Source: Lishizhenia tianjinensis (lineage in GTDB: Bacteria > Bacteroidota > Bacteroidia > Flavobacteriales_D > Crocinitomicaceae). Taken from it: DNA of 64,000 nucleotides. Position 1 is the first letter of the stretch. Every line of letters starts with the position of its first letter. A program made the translations under genes and the position numbers. The notes below the pieces were generated by a model. The model was not told the origin of the DNA. It made no database searches and saw nothing but the letters and a program-made list of their open reading frames with translations. The DNA lies in assembly GCA_943330745.2 (NCBI GenBank), contig CALQIX020000021.1:1-64000 (forward strand). The letters are read 5' to 3'. Of the stretch, positions 17,555-26,854 are shown piece after piece.

Positions 17555-19833
17555 ATAATCGTTGAGGCTTGATATATTCGAAGTTCGTCCCATGAAATTT
17601 GGTCTCCAACTTGTGCTTTTATTTGAGATAACGAATTTCCTTTAACTTGTTCAAGAATCGTTTTAATTACCTTGATTCGTTCTGGGCTCATAACATCATT
17701 GAGGGTAACTTTTTCAGCGCGTATCAATTGGGTGATGTGACTATAAATGGTAGATTCAGACAATTGTCTAGATAGTGCTATTTCCTCGAGCCTCATTCCA
17801 GCAAGAATGAATTCTAGCGTTGTTTCAATAGTACTTAGTTTACTTTTCTTTTCAGTAGATTTTTTCGTTAAAATGCGCGATTCAAAATCAATTACATCGA
17901 CTATTAATTTGGATTTTTTACTTTGTTGACGCAGTAGTTGTTGAGTAGCGCTTATTTTGGATATTTGATAGTTTTCTATTTCTGGAATTTTGAAAATTGA
18001 TTGGGTGATTTCTACCCCTAAGCTGATTTTCTCCATTAAAACCCTCGTTTTTTTCAGTTCAATAATTTTACTAAAAAGTATTTCCGATTGCTCTTCTAAT
18101 TCGTCTGAATGTTGTTTCGTTTTTTTTGTTTGCTTTAATTCACCAATTTTATAATAGAATTTTCCGAGAATTTCATCGAAAATTGTAAAGAAATAGTTGT
18201 AGGCTGCTATCGTCCGATCATTGATGAAAGTCAAATCTGTTCCTGACTGAAACAATTTATCAATCTGCTTTCTGAATTTATAAGATTCTTCTTGCGTTTG
18301 AGAGAGTTTACTTGTTATTTCTTTTATCCAATCTATGTTCTTAGCCTTTTCGGATTTACTTAATGATCCCGCATAACTTGCTGCATGCACACTCATAGAT
18401 TCAACCAAAGCATACCAATCAAATGTTTTTAACAACCTTTGCCAAAGGAATTTGGTTGTGTCTTTTTTTAACTGTGTATTTAAATCAGTTAAGTTGGTTT
18501 CATGCGTTGTAAAATCAATTAATTGTTGGTCTATTGAAATTGATCTATTCTCTATAGGGGACACAAGTTTTAATCCATCTAATGTCCGTAAGCGGGAAAA
18601 AGCAACATATGCCTGACCAGGTGCAAAAACTTCAGTAACATCTAAAATAGCTTTATCAAAGGTTAGTCCTTGACTTTTATGAACTGTAATTGCCCATGCC
18701 AATTTTAATGGGTATTGAACATAGGTGCCAATAACTTCTTCAGAAATTTCTTGGGTTGCTTCGTTTAAAGAGAATTTAATATTAGTCCATTCATATTTTT
18801 CTACAATGATTTTTTTCTTTTCGTCAGGAAAAAGTACAGTTATCTCATAATCGGTTAATTGGATCACTTCACCTATTTTTCCATTATAATAGTTTTTATC
18901 TAACCCAACATCATTCTTTATAAACATAACTTGTGAACCTATTTTAAGCTCTAGTTGCTCATCAATTGGGTATATATGTTCTGGGAATTCGCCCGTTATC
19001 TCTGCTGCATAGAAATAGGATTTTGAATTGATTTTCGTTAGTTCTTTAGCATTTATCTCTTCAGCTCTGGCATTATGTGTGGATAGTGTAATGTAGCCAT
19101 TTTTGTCAAAGTCTGAGTCAGTAATTACTTTTTTGTTGAGGAGAGAAATATGTTCTTGACTGATAAAATTATCCCTCAAATTATTCAATAAATCGATGAA
19201 ATGATTGTCTTGCTGCCTAAAAATAGTGGTTAATTCAATAATTAATGGAGGATGGGCAACCAGAACATGTGAATTGAAGAAATAAACTCCTTTATAGTAA
19301 TTCCGTAATAAGTTCCATTCCTCGTTTTTCACGACAGGTGGAAGTTGGAGTAGGTCTCCTATGTATAATACTTGAATCCCACCAAAAGGCTCATCATTTC
19401 TACGTACAATTTTTAACATCCAATCAATTGCATCCATTAAATCGGCGCGTAGCATACTTACTTCATCAATGATAAGTAACTCCAGATTTCGTATAACAGA
19501 AATCCGTTTTTTATTCATTTTGAAATGACGTTTTAATGACGTTTTATTTTCATGCTTTATATGAAATGCGTCATTCGGGGAATTAGTTTCGGGAATAAAA
19601 GAACCGAAGGGAAGTTGAAAAAAAGAATGAATGGTTACCCCTCCTGCGTTTAAAGCGGCTATACCTGTTGGTGCAACAATAACTGTATTTTTTTGAGTAG
19701 ATTCTACAATTTTTTTCAGTAAGGTCGTTTTTCCTGTTCCTGCTTTTCCGGTAAGAAAAATTGTTCGATTTGTCTGGTTAACAAATAATTCGGTAAGTTT
19801 AATCGCTGTGGATGGATCTTCAATGCTCTTCAT
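17551..19833 (-). CDS. Pif1/RecD-like ATP-dependent helicase with C-terminal HTH extension
   Basis: 760 residues. The N-terminal half (1-420) is an SF1 helicase: Walker A LTGKAGTGKTTLLKK at about 29-43, IVAPTGIAALNAGGVTIHSFF (motif Ia; the family signature), LLIIDEVSMLRADLMDAID (Walker B), GDLLQLPPV (motif III), ELTTIFRQ (motif IV) and WAITVHKSQGLTFDKAI plus YVAFSRLRTLDGL (motifs V and VI). After a coiled-coil-rich linker the last ~90 residues have an HTH-like region (MRLEEIALSRQLSESTIYSHITQLIRAEKV) that could bind DNA. It likely unwinds forked or G-quadruplex DNA in repair or replication. Monocistronic. Confidence 0.85.
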   Translation of the reverse strand: MKSIEDPSTAIKLTELFVNQTNRTIFLTGKAGTGKTTLLKKIVESTQKNTVIVAPTGIAALNAGGVTIHSFFQLPFGSFIPETNSPNDAFHIKHENKTSLKRHFKMNKKRISVIRNLELLIIDEVSMLRADLMDAIDWMLKIVRRNDEPFGGIQVLYIGDLLQLPPVVKNEEWNLLRNYYKGVYFFNSHVLVAHPPLIIELTTIFRQQDNHFIDLLNNLRDNFISQEHISLLNKKVITDSDFDKNGYITLSTHNARAEEINAKELTKINSKSYFYAAEITGEFPEHIYPIDEQLELKIGSQVMFIKNDVGLDKNYYNGKIGEVIQLTDYEITVLFPDEKKKIIVEKYEWTNIKFSLNEATQEISEEVIGTYVQYPLKLAWAITVHKSQGLTFDKAILDVTEVFAPGQAYVAFSRLRTLDGLKLVSPIENRSISIDQQLIDFTTHETNLTDLNTQLKKDTTKFLWQRLLKTFDWYALVESMSVHAASYAGSLSKSEKAKNIDWIKEITSKLSQTQEESYKFRKQIDKLFQSGTDLTFINDRTIAAYNYFFTIFDEILGKFYYKIGELKQTKKTKQHSDELEEQSEILFSKIIELKKTRVLMEKISLGVEITQSIFKIPEIENYQISKISATQQLLRQQSKKSKLIVDVIDFESRILTKKSTEKKSKLSTIETTLEFILAGMRLEEIALSRQLSESTIYSHITQLIRAEKVTLNDVMSPERIKVIKTILEQVKGNSLSQIKAQVGDQISWDELRIYQASTII

Positions 19834-19871
19834 ACTTTAAGTTAAGCATAAAAATTGAGATGGAGTATATT

Positions 19872-19907
19872 AAAAAAAAAATAGTCGCTCATTTGAGCGA
19901 CTATTTT
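19872..19907 (-). terminator. Terminator of the small lipoprotein gene
   Basis: ATAGTCGCTC-ATTT-GAGCGACTAT hairpin, with an A-run on the plus-strand left side (poly-U on the minus strand) and TTTT on the right. It is 24 bases past the lipoprotein stop and before the helicase ATG on the same strand. Confidence 0.85.
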
Positions 19908-19930
19908 AAAAATCTTAAGAGTGCTAAAGA

Positions 19931-20164
19931 TTATTTCTTTGGAGCGTCTTTTTTCATTTCTGTTTTCGCTTCTGTTTTCGCTTCTGTTTTCGCTTCTGGA
20001 GATGCAACTGGAGATGCTTCTGGAGCTACTTCTTCTGGAGCAACTTCTTCAGTTTTTGATGCTTCTGCTGATGCGTTCTCAGATGCTTCTTTTTTACCAC
20101 CACAAGAAACTAATACTGTACTTGTAGCTAAAACTACTGCTAATGTTAAAAATACTTTTTTCAT
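19931..20164 (-). CDS. Small low-complexity lipoprotein
   Basis: 77 residues from the ATG at 20164; a longer open frame to 20242 adds 26 residues but crosses the promoter, so the ATG is preferred. It has an SPII signal with lipobox TVLVSC (Cys20), then GGKKEASENASAEASKTEE and a Glu/Ala/Pro/Lys-rich tail. The tail contains a KTEA unit repeated three times, encoded by three exact 12-bp copies at 19959-19994. No fold or function can be read; it is probably an abundant, unstructured periplasmic lipoprotein. It has a good promoter and its own terminator, so it is transcribed alone. Confidence 0.75.
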   Translation of the reverse strand: MKKVFLTLAVVLATSTVLVSCGGKKEASENASAEASKTEEVAPEEVAPEASPVASPEAKTEAKTEAKTEMKKDAPKK

Positions 20165-20200
20165 TTTAATTGAATTAAGGGTTAATATTATTTTTCGAGA

Positions 20201-20231
20201 CAAAAGTATCTGTATAATTTGATTCGTGCAA
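20201..20231 (-). promoter_or_regulatory. -33/-7 promoter for the 77-residue lipoprotein
   Basis: TACTTTTG (minus strand, 20208-20201) is an exact TAnnTTTG; a TTG sits 20 bases upstream (20231-20229), giving the Bacteroidetes -33/-7 arrangement. The leader would be about 30 bases. It is the best-spaced promoter I see in the window. Confidence 0.6.
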
Positions 20232-20295
20232 TAGTGATACAAAAAAAAATGTTAAAAAACTGAAAAAAAGAACAACGATTCTCTGAAGAACAACA

Positions 20296-20847
20296 TTACC
20301 CGGCTTTTTTAATTGCTGTTTTTAGGATTTCAATTAATCCGGAAGCTTCTTGTTTTATGAGTTTTCTTCCAAGATTATATGTTTTTAATTTCGTTTCTAT
20401 TTGTATTCGTTCTCCACCGTTAATCCAAGGAGAAGATTCCCACACAGACTCTAACGAATTATCTTTAGGAAATCGAGCAGAGATAGAAAGAACATTTTCG
20501 AAAAAAATCACATGCGTTTTTCCGTACTTAAAAATTGATCGTTTGTAATTGATTCCAACTTCGTCTATTTTTAATAACTCTTTACCATAAAGCAACCAAA
20601 GAAAGGAACGGCTAATCTTTTGAAGATAATAAACCCAAAACGAAAGGAATATCCATAAAATCACCTCTTCTTGATAACTAAGCTTAAAAATGAAAAATGA
20701 TGAGATTACAACTGCACCTATAGTAGTCCACATTCCTAACCAAGCTCCCATAAGTAAATTCACCCAAAAGTTTTGAATAGGGGTAATGATGATTGTTGTA
20801 AATGCCTCCTGTTTTTTAACGCTAATTCGTTTGCTTAACCATTTCAT
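20296..20847 (-). CDS. Hypothetical membrane protein
   Basis: 183 residues, not recognised. After 25 polar residues there are two hydrophobic segments, about residues 28-53 (FWVNLLMGAWLGMWTTIGAVVISSFF) and 62-78 (VILWIFLSFWVYYLQKI). A soluble C-terminal domain follows with Lys/Ile-rich beta strands (GINYKRSIFKYGKTHVIFFENVLSISA, TKLKTYNLGRKLI). This looks like two TM helices plus a cytoplasmic PH-like sheet domain. It lies between the lipoprotein gene and the T9SS cargo gene but is not obviously in an operon with either. Confidence 0.7.
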   Translation of the reverse strand: MKWLSKRISVKKQEAFTTIIITPIQNFWVNLLMGAWLGMWTTIGAVVISSFFIFKLSYQEEVILWIFLSFWVYYLQKISRSFLWLLYGKELLKIDEVGINYKRSIFKYGKTHVIFFENVLSISARFPKDNSLESVWESSPWINGGERIQIETKLKTYNLGRKLIKQEASGLIEILKTAIKKAG

Positions 20848-20881
20848 GGTGTAAAATTACAAAACAATTTAATCTACAGTC

Positions 20882-20912
20882 AAAAAAATAGGCTGCCTTT
20901 GTGGGCAGCCTA
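20882..20912 (-). terminator. Terminator of the Omp28-type gene
   Basis: TAGGCTGCC-TTTGTG-GGCAGCCTA hairpin with an A-run on the plus-strand left side (poly-U on the minus strand), 25 bases past the stop of the 20937-22952 gene. Confidence 0.85.
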
Positions 20913-20936
20913 GATTCAATTATATCCTTAAGTTTA

Positions 20937-22952
20937 TTACTCTATGATCAATCGCTTGGTTACTTTATATCCATTGATATCCAGTTCAACCAAATAGATT
21001 CCAGAAGTAAAATTATTCGTATTTAAATTTAAATCCCAATTACCAACCATTTTACCATAATTTTTAGCTGAAATGATTTTTCCTGCTGCGTCTAAAACAC
21101 TCACTTGTATAGAAGATTCATTTACAAGGTTTAATGAAATAGTTGCTTGGCTTGTTGCTGGATTAGGGTAAATTTTCACCATTTCATCCAACTGATTTGA
21201 TAATCCATCATATAAACCTGCATTGCTTCCTGATTGGAAACCTGTAGTAACGGCCTCTGAAATTGTGGCTTTTCCTGCATTGTCAATTCTTCCGTCTGGT
21301 GCGATTATCATACCAATGATGTGTATTGAATTTTCATCCCATGTTGCTGGAAGAACAAACGAAAAATTAATAGTATGTTGGTCTCCAGGTGCAACAGATG
21401 CAGGGAAACTATTTGTATAACCAGCAAAACTAGGAGCGATGGCTCTAGCTACATGGTCGTACACCATTTGCGCTGCAGGTACTGGGTTGCCTAACGATTC
21501 AAAACCACCCATTGCTCCATTTCCACCACCTGAATAGGCATTCGATTGATTGTATCCAGATCCAGTTCCTGTAACACCGTCCTCGGTTAAAACACACGCT
21601 AATTTGTAATTGTTATTTGCTGCCAGTGCAAAATCTGCTGTAACAGAAACATTCAATTCTCTGGTTGTTGAGTTCCATGTTGCTCCATTTGTTAAAACGG
21701 CAACAGGTGGGGTTTGCAAGCGGTTAAAAAACTCGGGTGACATTCCTGATGGGTCAACGTCTGTACCTCTATCAACTAAAGCGCTTGGGTATCCAGCAAT
21801 TAATCCACCAAATGCGGCATCATAATCGGTAACTGTCATTGGGTCGCCATTATGAACTGCTATTCCTGCCCAAAATTCACTGTATTTTGTGTTGAATTGA
21901 TCCATGAAAACAGCTCCACGAGGACACCATTGACACCAAGATCCTGTTCCTTCCTCGCTCACAACCATTTTACCAACAGCTGGTACAATTGGATTAATGG
22001 AATTGGTCAATGTATCATCACTACTTACATCGTCAGTTGTTCCATTCACGTTTGAAATACTTGCAATAACAGTTTGGTTACCTGCAACGAGATTTAATCC
22101 AGATAATGTAACTGCATAATTAGTTGTGCTAGCTATGTTAACTCCTGTAACACTTTGAGGGAAATTTGTTCCACCATAATTCAAGTTAACATCAAAAGAT
22201 GTTATTGCCGTCTGTCCTGCGTTTACAATAGTTATTTTCGGCGTAACCGTTTGTCCAGCAATTTCTCCTCCCATATCTACCATTGCAGTCAAGCCATTTA
22301 ATGTTGGTAGGGTATATGCCTGATGATCAAAACTTACATCATCAATATAAAACTGACTGTTTGTTACTGGAAAGAAATCTGTAGAGGCCAGTGCATTTAC
22401 CCCATTGATCCATGTGCCAATTAGGTTGCCATTGACATAGGCTTTCCAAACTTTTAGGGTGAGGTTTGCTTCAATTTTCAAGGTGAACCATGCCGCTTCC
22501 GGATAAGTACTTACCGCTAAATTAGAGGTTAATCCATCATCGATATAAAGATCTCCGGCATCAAAATTAACATTCAAAGCCCACGTTGTACCAATTGTTT
22601 GATTTGCCTGAAAATTGAAATAACCTGTTTTTCCTGTGTTCACATAAAAATCAGACTGAAAAGTAAACACACCACTATTGTAGACTGGACCAAAATCCAA
22701 TACAACGTCTTGTGGTCCACCAGTAGCTGCGGTAGAAGATAAATAAATAGAATTTGTGCCACTACTTGCTTGGTTATTAGTTATTGTGACATCTTCTGCA
22801 GCACCCTCAGTACCAGACCAAGTTGACCAAGATGTACTTTGTGGCCCTAAAAAGGAACCTACAGCATAGGATTCAAAATTATCTGAAAATAATTGAGCAA
22901 AAGAGTTTCCTGCTAACAGAAGTGCGGATACTAAAATAATTTTATTCTTCAT
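20937..22952 (-). CDS. Omp28-related secreted protein with T9SS type A sorting domain
   Basis: 671 residues with a signal peptide (KNKIILVSALLLAGNSFA). Residues about 22-200 resemble a concanavalin/LamG-like beta sandwich (FSDNFESYAVGSFLG). The middle has a CARDB-like segment (VTPKITIVNAGQTAITSFDVNL). From about residue 325 an Omp28/thioredoxin-like domain carries CQWCPRG, followed by AIAPSFAGY. The last ~75 residues are a T9SS type A sorting domain: KIYPNPATSQATISL, ISVLDAAGK-like strands, ITSGIYLVEL-like and KVTKRLIIE. It is exported by Sec and then the type IX system, whose PorT subunit is encoded nearby. Omp28 proteins may bind peptides; the role here is unknown. Confidence 0.88.
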   Translation of the reverse strand: MKNKIILVSALLLAGNSFAQLFSDNFESYAVGSFLGPQSTSWSTWSGTEGAAEDVTITNNQASSGTNSIYLSSTAATGGPQDVVLDFGPVYNSGVFTFQSDFYVNTGKTGYFNFQANQTIGTTWALNVNFDAGDLYIDDGLTSNLAVSTYPEAAWFTLKIEANLTLKVWKAYVNGNLIGTWINGVNALASTDFFPVTNSQFYIDDVSFDHQAYTLPTLNGLTAMVDMGGEIAGQTVTPKITIVNAGQTAITSFDVNLNYGGTNFPQSVTGVNIASTTNYAVTLSGLNLVAGNQTVIASISNVNGTTDDVSSDDTLTNSINPIVPAVGKMVVSEEGTGSWCQWCPRGAVFMDQFNTKYSEFWAGIAVHNGDPMTVTDYDAAFGGLIAGYPSALVDRGTDVDPSGMSPEFFNRLQTPPVAVLTNGATWNSTTRELNVSVTADFALAANNNYKLACVLTEDGVTGTGSGYNQSNAYSGGGNGAMGGFESLGNPVPAAQMVYDHVARAIAPSFAGYTNSFPASVAPGDQHTINFSFVLPATWDENSIHIIGMIIAPDGRIDNAGKATISEAVTTGFQSGSNAGLYDGLSNQLDEMVKIYPNPATSQATISLNLVNESSIQVSVLDAAGKIISAKNYGKMVGNWDLNLNTNNFTSGIYLVELDINGYKVTKRLIIE

Positions 22953-23006
22953 CGGTTTTAAACTTTTATTAAATGATTGCTTAATGGTTATAAAAACATC
23001 TACTTA

Positions 23007-23014
23007 CAAACATA
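23007..23014 (-). promoter_or_regulatory. -7 box for the Omp28-type gene
   Basis: TATGTTTG on the minus strand matches TAnnTTTG, 54 bases before the ATG at 22952. No clear -33 partner was found. Confidence 0.45.
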
Positions 23015-23131
23015 ATTATTTTTTTGAGAATGATTACCTAACTCCAGTATTAAAATATGGAAAGAAAGTTTGTTGATTTCCTTTAAAATGAAACTTTCAG
23101 TGGTAATTACTGTATTAATTGATGTATTTCC

Positions 23132-23139
23132 TAGATTTG
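23132..23139 (+). promoter_or_regulatory. -7 box for the aminotransferase-porT run
   Basis: TAGATTTG matches TAnnTTTG exactly; a leader of about 15 bases would precede the ATG at 23161. It could drive the closely spaced genes down to 28410. Confidence 0.5.
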
Positions 23140-23160
23140 CACTGTTAAACAACATAAATA

Positions 23161-24354
23161 ATGATTCAATTATCGGATAGAATTAATTCAATGGAGGAGT
23201 CGGCAACGATTGCTATGTCGAGAAAAAGCAGAGAATTAAAGGCTTCTGGAAAAGATATAATTTCTTTATCACTTGGAGAACCAGATTTTTTTACTCCTCA
23301 ATTTATTAAGGATGCTGCGTTAGATGCGATGAATAAAAATTTCACCATGTATACTCCTGTAGCTGGATATGATGATTTACGTGAAAGTATAGCGCTTAAG
23401 TTTAAACGTGATAATGGCTTAGAATATTCAAAGGATCAAATAGTTGTGTCTACAGGTGCTAAACAATCAATTGCAAATGTGGTCTTAAGTATTATAAATC
23501 CGGGTGATGAGGTAATTATTCCCGCACCCTATTGGGTTTCATATTTGGAAATTGTCAAAATAGCTGAAGGTAATTCTGTAGTAATTCCAGCCACAATAGA
23601 TTCTGATTTTAAAATTACAGCAGCTCAACTAAAGAAAGCAATAACTCCAAAAACGAGGATGATGATATTTTCAACTCCTTGTAATCCAACTGGTTCTGTG
23701 TACAGTAAGCAAGAATTATTCGAACTTGCTCAAGTATTAAAAGAACATCCCCAACTTGTTGTTATTAGTGATGAAATATATGAGCACATTAATTTTTCTG
23801 GAAGGCATGAAAGCTTAGCTCAATTTCCAGAGGTTTATAATCAAGTTGTGACGGTTAATGGTCTTTCAAAAGCATGGGCTATGACAGGTTGGCGCTTAGG
23901 ATATATTGGTGCTTCAAAGGAAATTGCTGCCGCATGCGATAAAATGCAAGGTCAATTCACTTCTGCTACTTGTTCAATTACTCAAAGGGCTGCGATTGCT
24001 GCAATGCATGCAGATCCTGCTATTTTACGAGATATGATTACCGCCTTTCATAACAGAAGGGACTTAGTGTTGGAGAAATTAAATGAAATGGAAGGGGTAT
24101 TTACAAATGTTCCTGAGGGTGCTTTTTATGTGTTTCCTGATATTTCCTATTTTTTTGGTAAATCGTATAATGGTAAGGTTATCAATGACTCAAATGATTT
24201 ATGTTTATACTTACTCGATGAAGCATTAGTTGCTCTTGTATTGGGTGATGCTTTTGGTGCTCCAAATTGTATCAGGATTTCTTATGCAGCAGCTGAAGAA
24301 ACTTTACTTGAAGCGATGCGTAGAATCAAATTAGCACTCGCAAAATTGAGCTAA
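23161..24354 (+). CDS. aspC: Class I aminotransferase (aspartate aminotransferase type)
   Basis: PLP-dependent transaminase of 397 residues that moves the amino group between aspartate (or an aromatic amino acid) and 2-oxoglutarate. Diagnostic features are LSLGEPDF at the N terminus, VSTGAKQSIAN, PAPYWVSY, FSTPCNPTGS, SDEIYEHI and the PLP lysine Lys237 in NGLSKAWAMTGWRLGY. C-terminal Arg385-region CIRISYAAAEE binds the substrate carboxylate. This is the AspC-Ib branch. The ATG at 23161 lies after a good promoter box, and the heptose-kinase gene follows after 5 bases. Confidence 0.92.
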   Translation: MIQLSDRINSMEESATIAMSRKSRELKASGKDIISLSLGEPDFFTPQFIKDAALDAMNKNFTMYTPVAGYDDLRESIALKFKRDNGLEYSKDQIVVSTGAKQSIANVVLSIINPGDEVIIPAPYWVSYLEIVKIAEGNSVVIPATIDSDFKITAAQLKKAITPKTRMMIFSTPCNPTGSVYSKQELFELAQVLKEHPQLVVISDEIYEHINFSGRHESLAQFPEVYNQVVTVNGLSKAWAMTGWRLGYIGASKEIAAACDKMQGQFTSATCSITQRAAIAAMHADPAILRDMITAFHNRRDLVLEKLNEMEGVFTNVPEGAFYVFPDISYFFGKSYNGKVINDSNDLCLYLLDEALVALVLGDAFGAPNCIRISYAAAEETLLEAMRRIKLALAKLS

Positions 24355-24359
24355 TTTTC

Positions 24360-25349
24360 ATGGATATAGAACAACTTTTTCAATCATTTAAACACAAGAA
24401 AATCCTTGTGGTTGGTGATGTTATGCTTGATCGATACATGATCGGGAGTGTAAGCAGAATTTCTCCAGAAGCACCTGTTCCAATTGTTGAACTTCTGAAG
24501 GAGGAAGATCGATTAGGTGGTGCCGCAAATGTCGCTTTGAATATTGTTGCTTTAGGCGCAAACGTAATTTTAGGGTCTGTAATTGGAAATGACAAGTACG
24601 GAAATCAAATCAAAAGTTTATGTCAAACTGCTGGGATCGATGAAAGCGCGATTTATGCTACGTCAAGTCGGTCAACAACAGTTAAAACTAGGATTTTAGG
24701 GAATAATCAACAATTATTGCGGATAGATTCTGAAATGAAGGATTATTTAACCGCTGAAGATGAAGTTGCTTTCTTAAAACAAATTTACAGCATTGTTTCT
24801 ACAGGAATTGATGCGATTATTTTTGAAGATTACAATAAAGGATTGCTCACTGAAAAAGTGATCGCACAAATTATTCAGTGGGCAAGGGAATTTAATGTTA
24901 TAACTACCGTAGATCCTAAAAAAAATCATTTTTTCTCCTACCAAGGTGTCACTCTTTTTAAGCCAAATTTAAAGGAACTAAAAGAAGGTTTAGCAATGCA
25001 GTTTGATTTTGCAACTCAAAAAAGTGAATTCGAAAAAGCGATCGGTGTATTACATCAGAAAATCAATAATCAATTTACTTTTGTTACTCTTTCTGAACAT
25101 GGTGTCGCAATTTCAGATCATTCAAAAGTTGATTATTTTGGAGCTCATCTGCGTACAATTTCAGACGTGAGTGGAGCAGGCGATACTGTGATTGCTGTTG
25201 CAACGCTTTGCTTATCGGTTGGGTGTTCTATGCAAGAAATAGCCCAGATTTCAAATTTAGCGGGTGGGCTTGTGTGCGAAAAATCAGGAGTGGTTAGTAT
25301 TCATCCGGCTGAATTAAAATCGGAAATGATAAAACTATTCAATCCTTAA
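24360..25349 (+). CDS. D-glycero-beta-D-manno-heptose-7-phosphate kinase (PfkB family)
   Basis: 329-residue carbohydrate kinase of the RfaE/HldE N-terminal-domain type, predicted to phosphorylate heptose-7-phosphate at C1 for ADP-heptose in surface glycans. Features: VVGDVMLDRYMIGSVSRISPEAPVPIVEL (heptose-kinase signature), GGAANVALNIVALGA (PfkB signature 1), VDPKKNHFFSYQGVTLFKPNLKEL, and SDVSGAGDTVIAVATL with the catalytic Asp (signature 2). It lacks the C-terminal nucleotidyltransferase domain of bifunctional HldE, as in split-gene HldA/HldC organisms. It sits between the aminotransferase and menG genes with short gaps. Confidence 0.88.
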   Translation: MDIEQLFQSFKHKKILVVGDVMLDRYMIGSVSRISPEAPVPIVELLKEEDRLGGAANVALNIVALGANVILGSVIGNDKYGNQIKSLCQTAGIDESAIYATSSRSTTVKTRILGNNQQLLRIDSEMKDYLTAEDEVAFLKQIYSIVSTGIDAIIFEDYNKGLLTEKVIAQIIQWAREFNVITTVDPKKNHFFSYQGVTLFKPNLKELKEGLAMQFDFATQKSEFEKAIGVLHQKINNQFTFVTLSEHGVAISDHSKVDYFGAHLRTISDVSGAGDTVIAVATLCLSVGCSMQEIAQISNLAGGLVCEKSGVVSIHPAELKSEMIKLFNP

Positions 25350-25366
25350 CTTGTTAAAGTTACATT

Positions 25367-26098
25367 ATGTCAGAGAAAATTGTAAAACCATATGGTGACG
25401 ATAGAACCTCAAAAAAACAAGAGGTAGCTACAATGTTTAACAACATTTCGGCAAAATATGATTTCCTGAATCATTTCCTATCCTTGGGGATCGATAAATT
25501 ATGGCGCAGAAGAGCAATTAAAGAACTAAAGTCGCTCAAGCCCAAACGAATACTTGATATTGCTACAGGTACGGGAGACTTTGCTTTGGAAGCCTTGAAA
25601 ATAAATCCACACAATATTATTGGGGTTGATATCTCGGAAGGAATGTTGAAAGTTGGAATGGAGAAAATGAAAAGCAAGGAGGTGGATCATATCATATCGC
25701 TTCGTTTAGGTGATTCAGAAAATTTGCCATTTGAAAATGAAGCATTCGATGCCATTACCGTAGGATTTGGAGTTCGTAATTTTGAAAATCTAGAAAAAGG
25801 ATTGTCGGAAATGTTGCGCGTTCTAAAACCGGGAGGAAAAGCCGTTGTTTTGGAGTTTTCTAAACCGAAATCTTTTCCGATTAAACAGCTTTTTGGCTTT
25901 TATTCCAATTACTTTATTCCGTTTTTTGGTAAGCTTTTTTCAAAAGATCAACGGGCATATTCCTATTTGCCAGAATCTGTTCAAGTTTTTCCAGAAGGAC
26001 AAGCATTTCGAGATATTTTAATTCAAGTAGGATTTGAAAATGTAGCTTCATTTGCAGTTTCTGGTGGAATAGCAACCATATATTCGGGTACCAAATAA
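25367..26098 (+). CDS. menG: Demethylmenaquinone methyltransferase
   Basis: SAM-dependent C-methyltransferase (UbiE/MenG family) for the last step of menaquinone synthesis; 243 residues. It has [32 protein letters not shown] at the N terminus, the SAM-binding [12 protein letters not shown] (motif I), [35 protein letters not shown] and [17 protein letters not shown], all family-diagnostic. Bacteroidetes use menaquinone, so MenG is the better name. The next gene is porT; from memory this adjacency is conserved in the phylum. A 17-base gap follows the kinase gene. Confidence 0.95.
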   Translation: MSEKIVKPYGDDRTSKKQEVATMFNNISAKYDFLNHFLSLGIDKLWRRRAIKELKSLKPKRILDIATGTGDFALEALKINPHNIIGVDISEGMLKVGMEKMKSKEVDHIISLRLGDSENLPFENEAFDAITVGFGVRNFENLEKGLSEMLRVLKPGGKAVVLEFSKPKSFPIKQLFGFYSNYFIPFFGKLFSKDQRAYSYLPESVQVFPEGQAFRDILIQVGFENVASFAVSGGIATIYSGTK

Positions 26099-26137
26099 CC
26101 AAATGTAATTTTCAGTAACTTATTTCGTTCTGTAGGT

Positions 26138-26854
26138 GTGAGAAATTTCTTAATACTTTTATTGCTTGCTGCACCCTTTGACTTTTTGAGTCAGCCATAC
26201 AAGACATGGAATTACAAGAAATTTGATGATCGTTTATTTCATTTTGGCTTCATGCTAGGAGTAAATCAAGCTGATTTTTCTGCCTTACCTGTCCTAAATG
26301 CATACGAGAAATTTGGTGTGAAATCACTCACTACAAAAGCCCAACCAGGTGGACAAGTTGGCATATTAACCACCATGAAAATTTGGAAGCCTACGTTTAG
26401 GCTGCGTTTCATGCCCTCGCTATCCTTTCAAGAAAAGGTATTGTTGTATACTTTCGAAAATCCAGACACTTCTAAAACATTTGATATAGTGGAGGAGGAG
26501 CGAGTCAATTCTACAAGTTTAGATTTTCCCTTGATGTTTCAATATCGCACATTACGGTATAACAATTTCGCTGCTTACTTCTTGGGAGGGGCGCAATATA
26601 GTCTTGATTTACAATCTCAAGAAAAAGCAGCACAAAATTTCATTGATCCGTATGTTAAAATACGTAAACATGACTTTCAATATCAAGTTGGGGGAGGGGT
26701 AGAGTTCTTTTTGCCTTATTTTAAGTTAGCGTTTGAGTTGAAATATTCTCATGGTTTTCGAAATACATTTATTCAAGATAATACCCCAGTGTCTAAACCA
26801 ATTCATAGTTTGTATAATAAGCTTTGGTTTCTTTCCATAATTTTTGAAGGCTGA
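26138..26854 (+). CDS. porT: PorT-like outer-membrane protein of type IX secretion
   Basis: 238 residues from a GTG at 26138, with signal sequence NFLILLLLAAPFDFLSQ. The rest is antiparallel beta strands with Tyr/Phe-rich alternation (FHFGFMLGVNQADFSAL, PTFRLRFMPSLSFQEKVLLY, YFLGGAQYSLDL, FQYQVGGGVEFFLPYFKLAFELKYSHGF), an eight-strand-type outer-membrane barrel. The name rests on the family pattern and on its position after menG, where PorT lies in related genomes. T9SS would export both cargo proteins in this window. The stop overlaps the next gene by 1 bp (TGATG). Confidence 0.82.
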   Translation: MRNFLILLLLAAPFDFLSQPYKTWNYKKFDDRLFHFGFMLGVNQADFSALPVLNAYEKFGVKSLTTKAQPGGQVGILTTMKIWKPTFRLRFMPSLSFQEKVLLYTFENPDTSKTFDIVEEERVNSTSLDFPLMFQYRTLRYNNFAAYFLGGAQYSLDLQSQEKAAQNFIDPYVKIRKHDFQYQVGGGVEFFLPYFKLAFELKYSHGFRNTFIQDNTPVSKPIHSLYNKLWFLSIIFEG

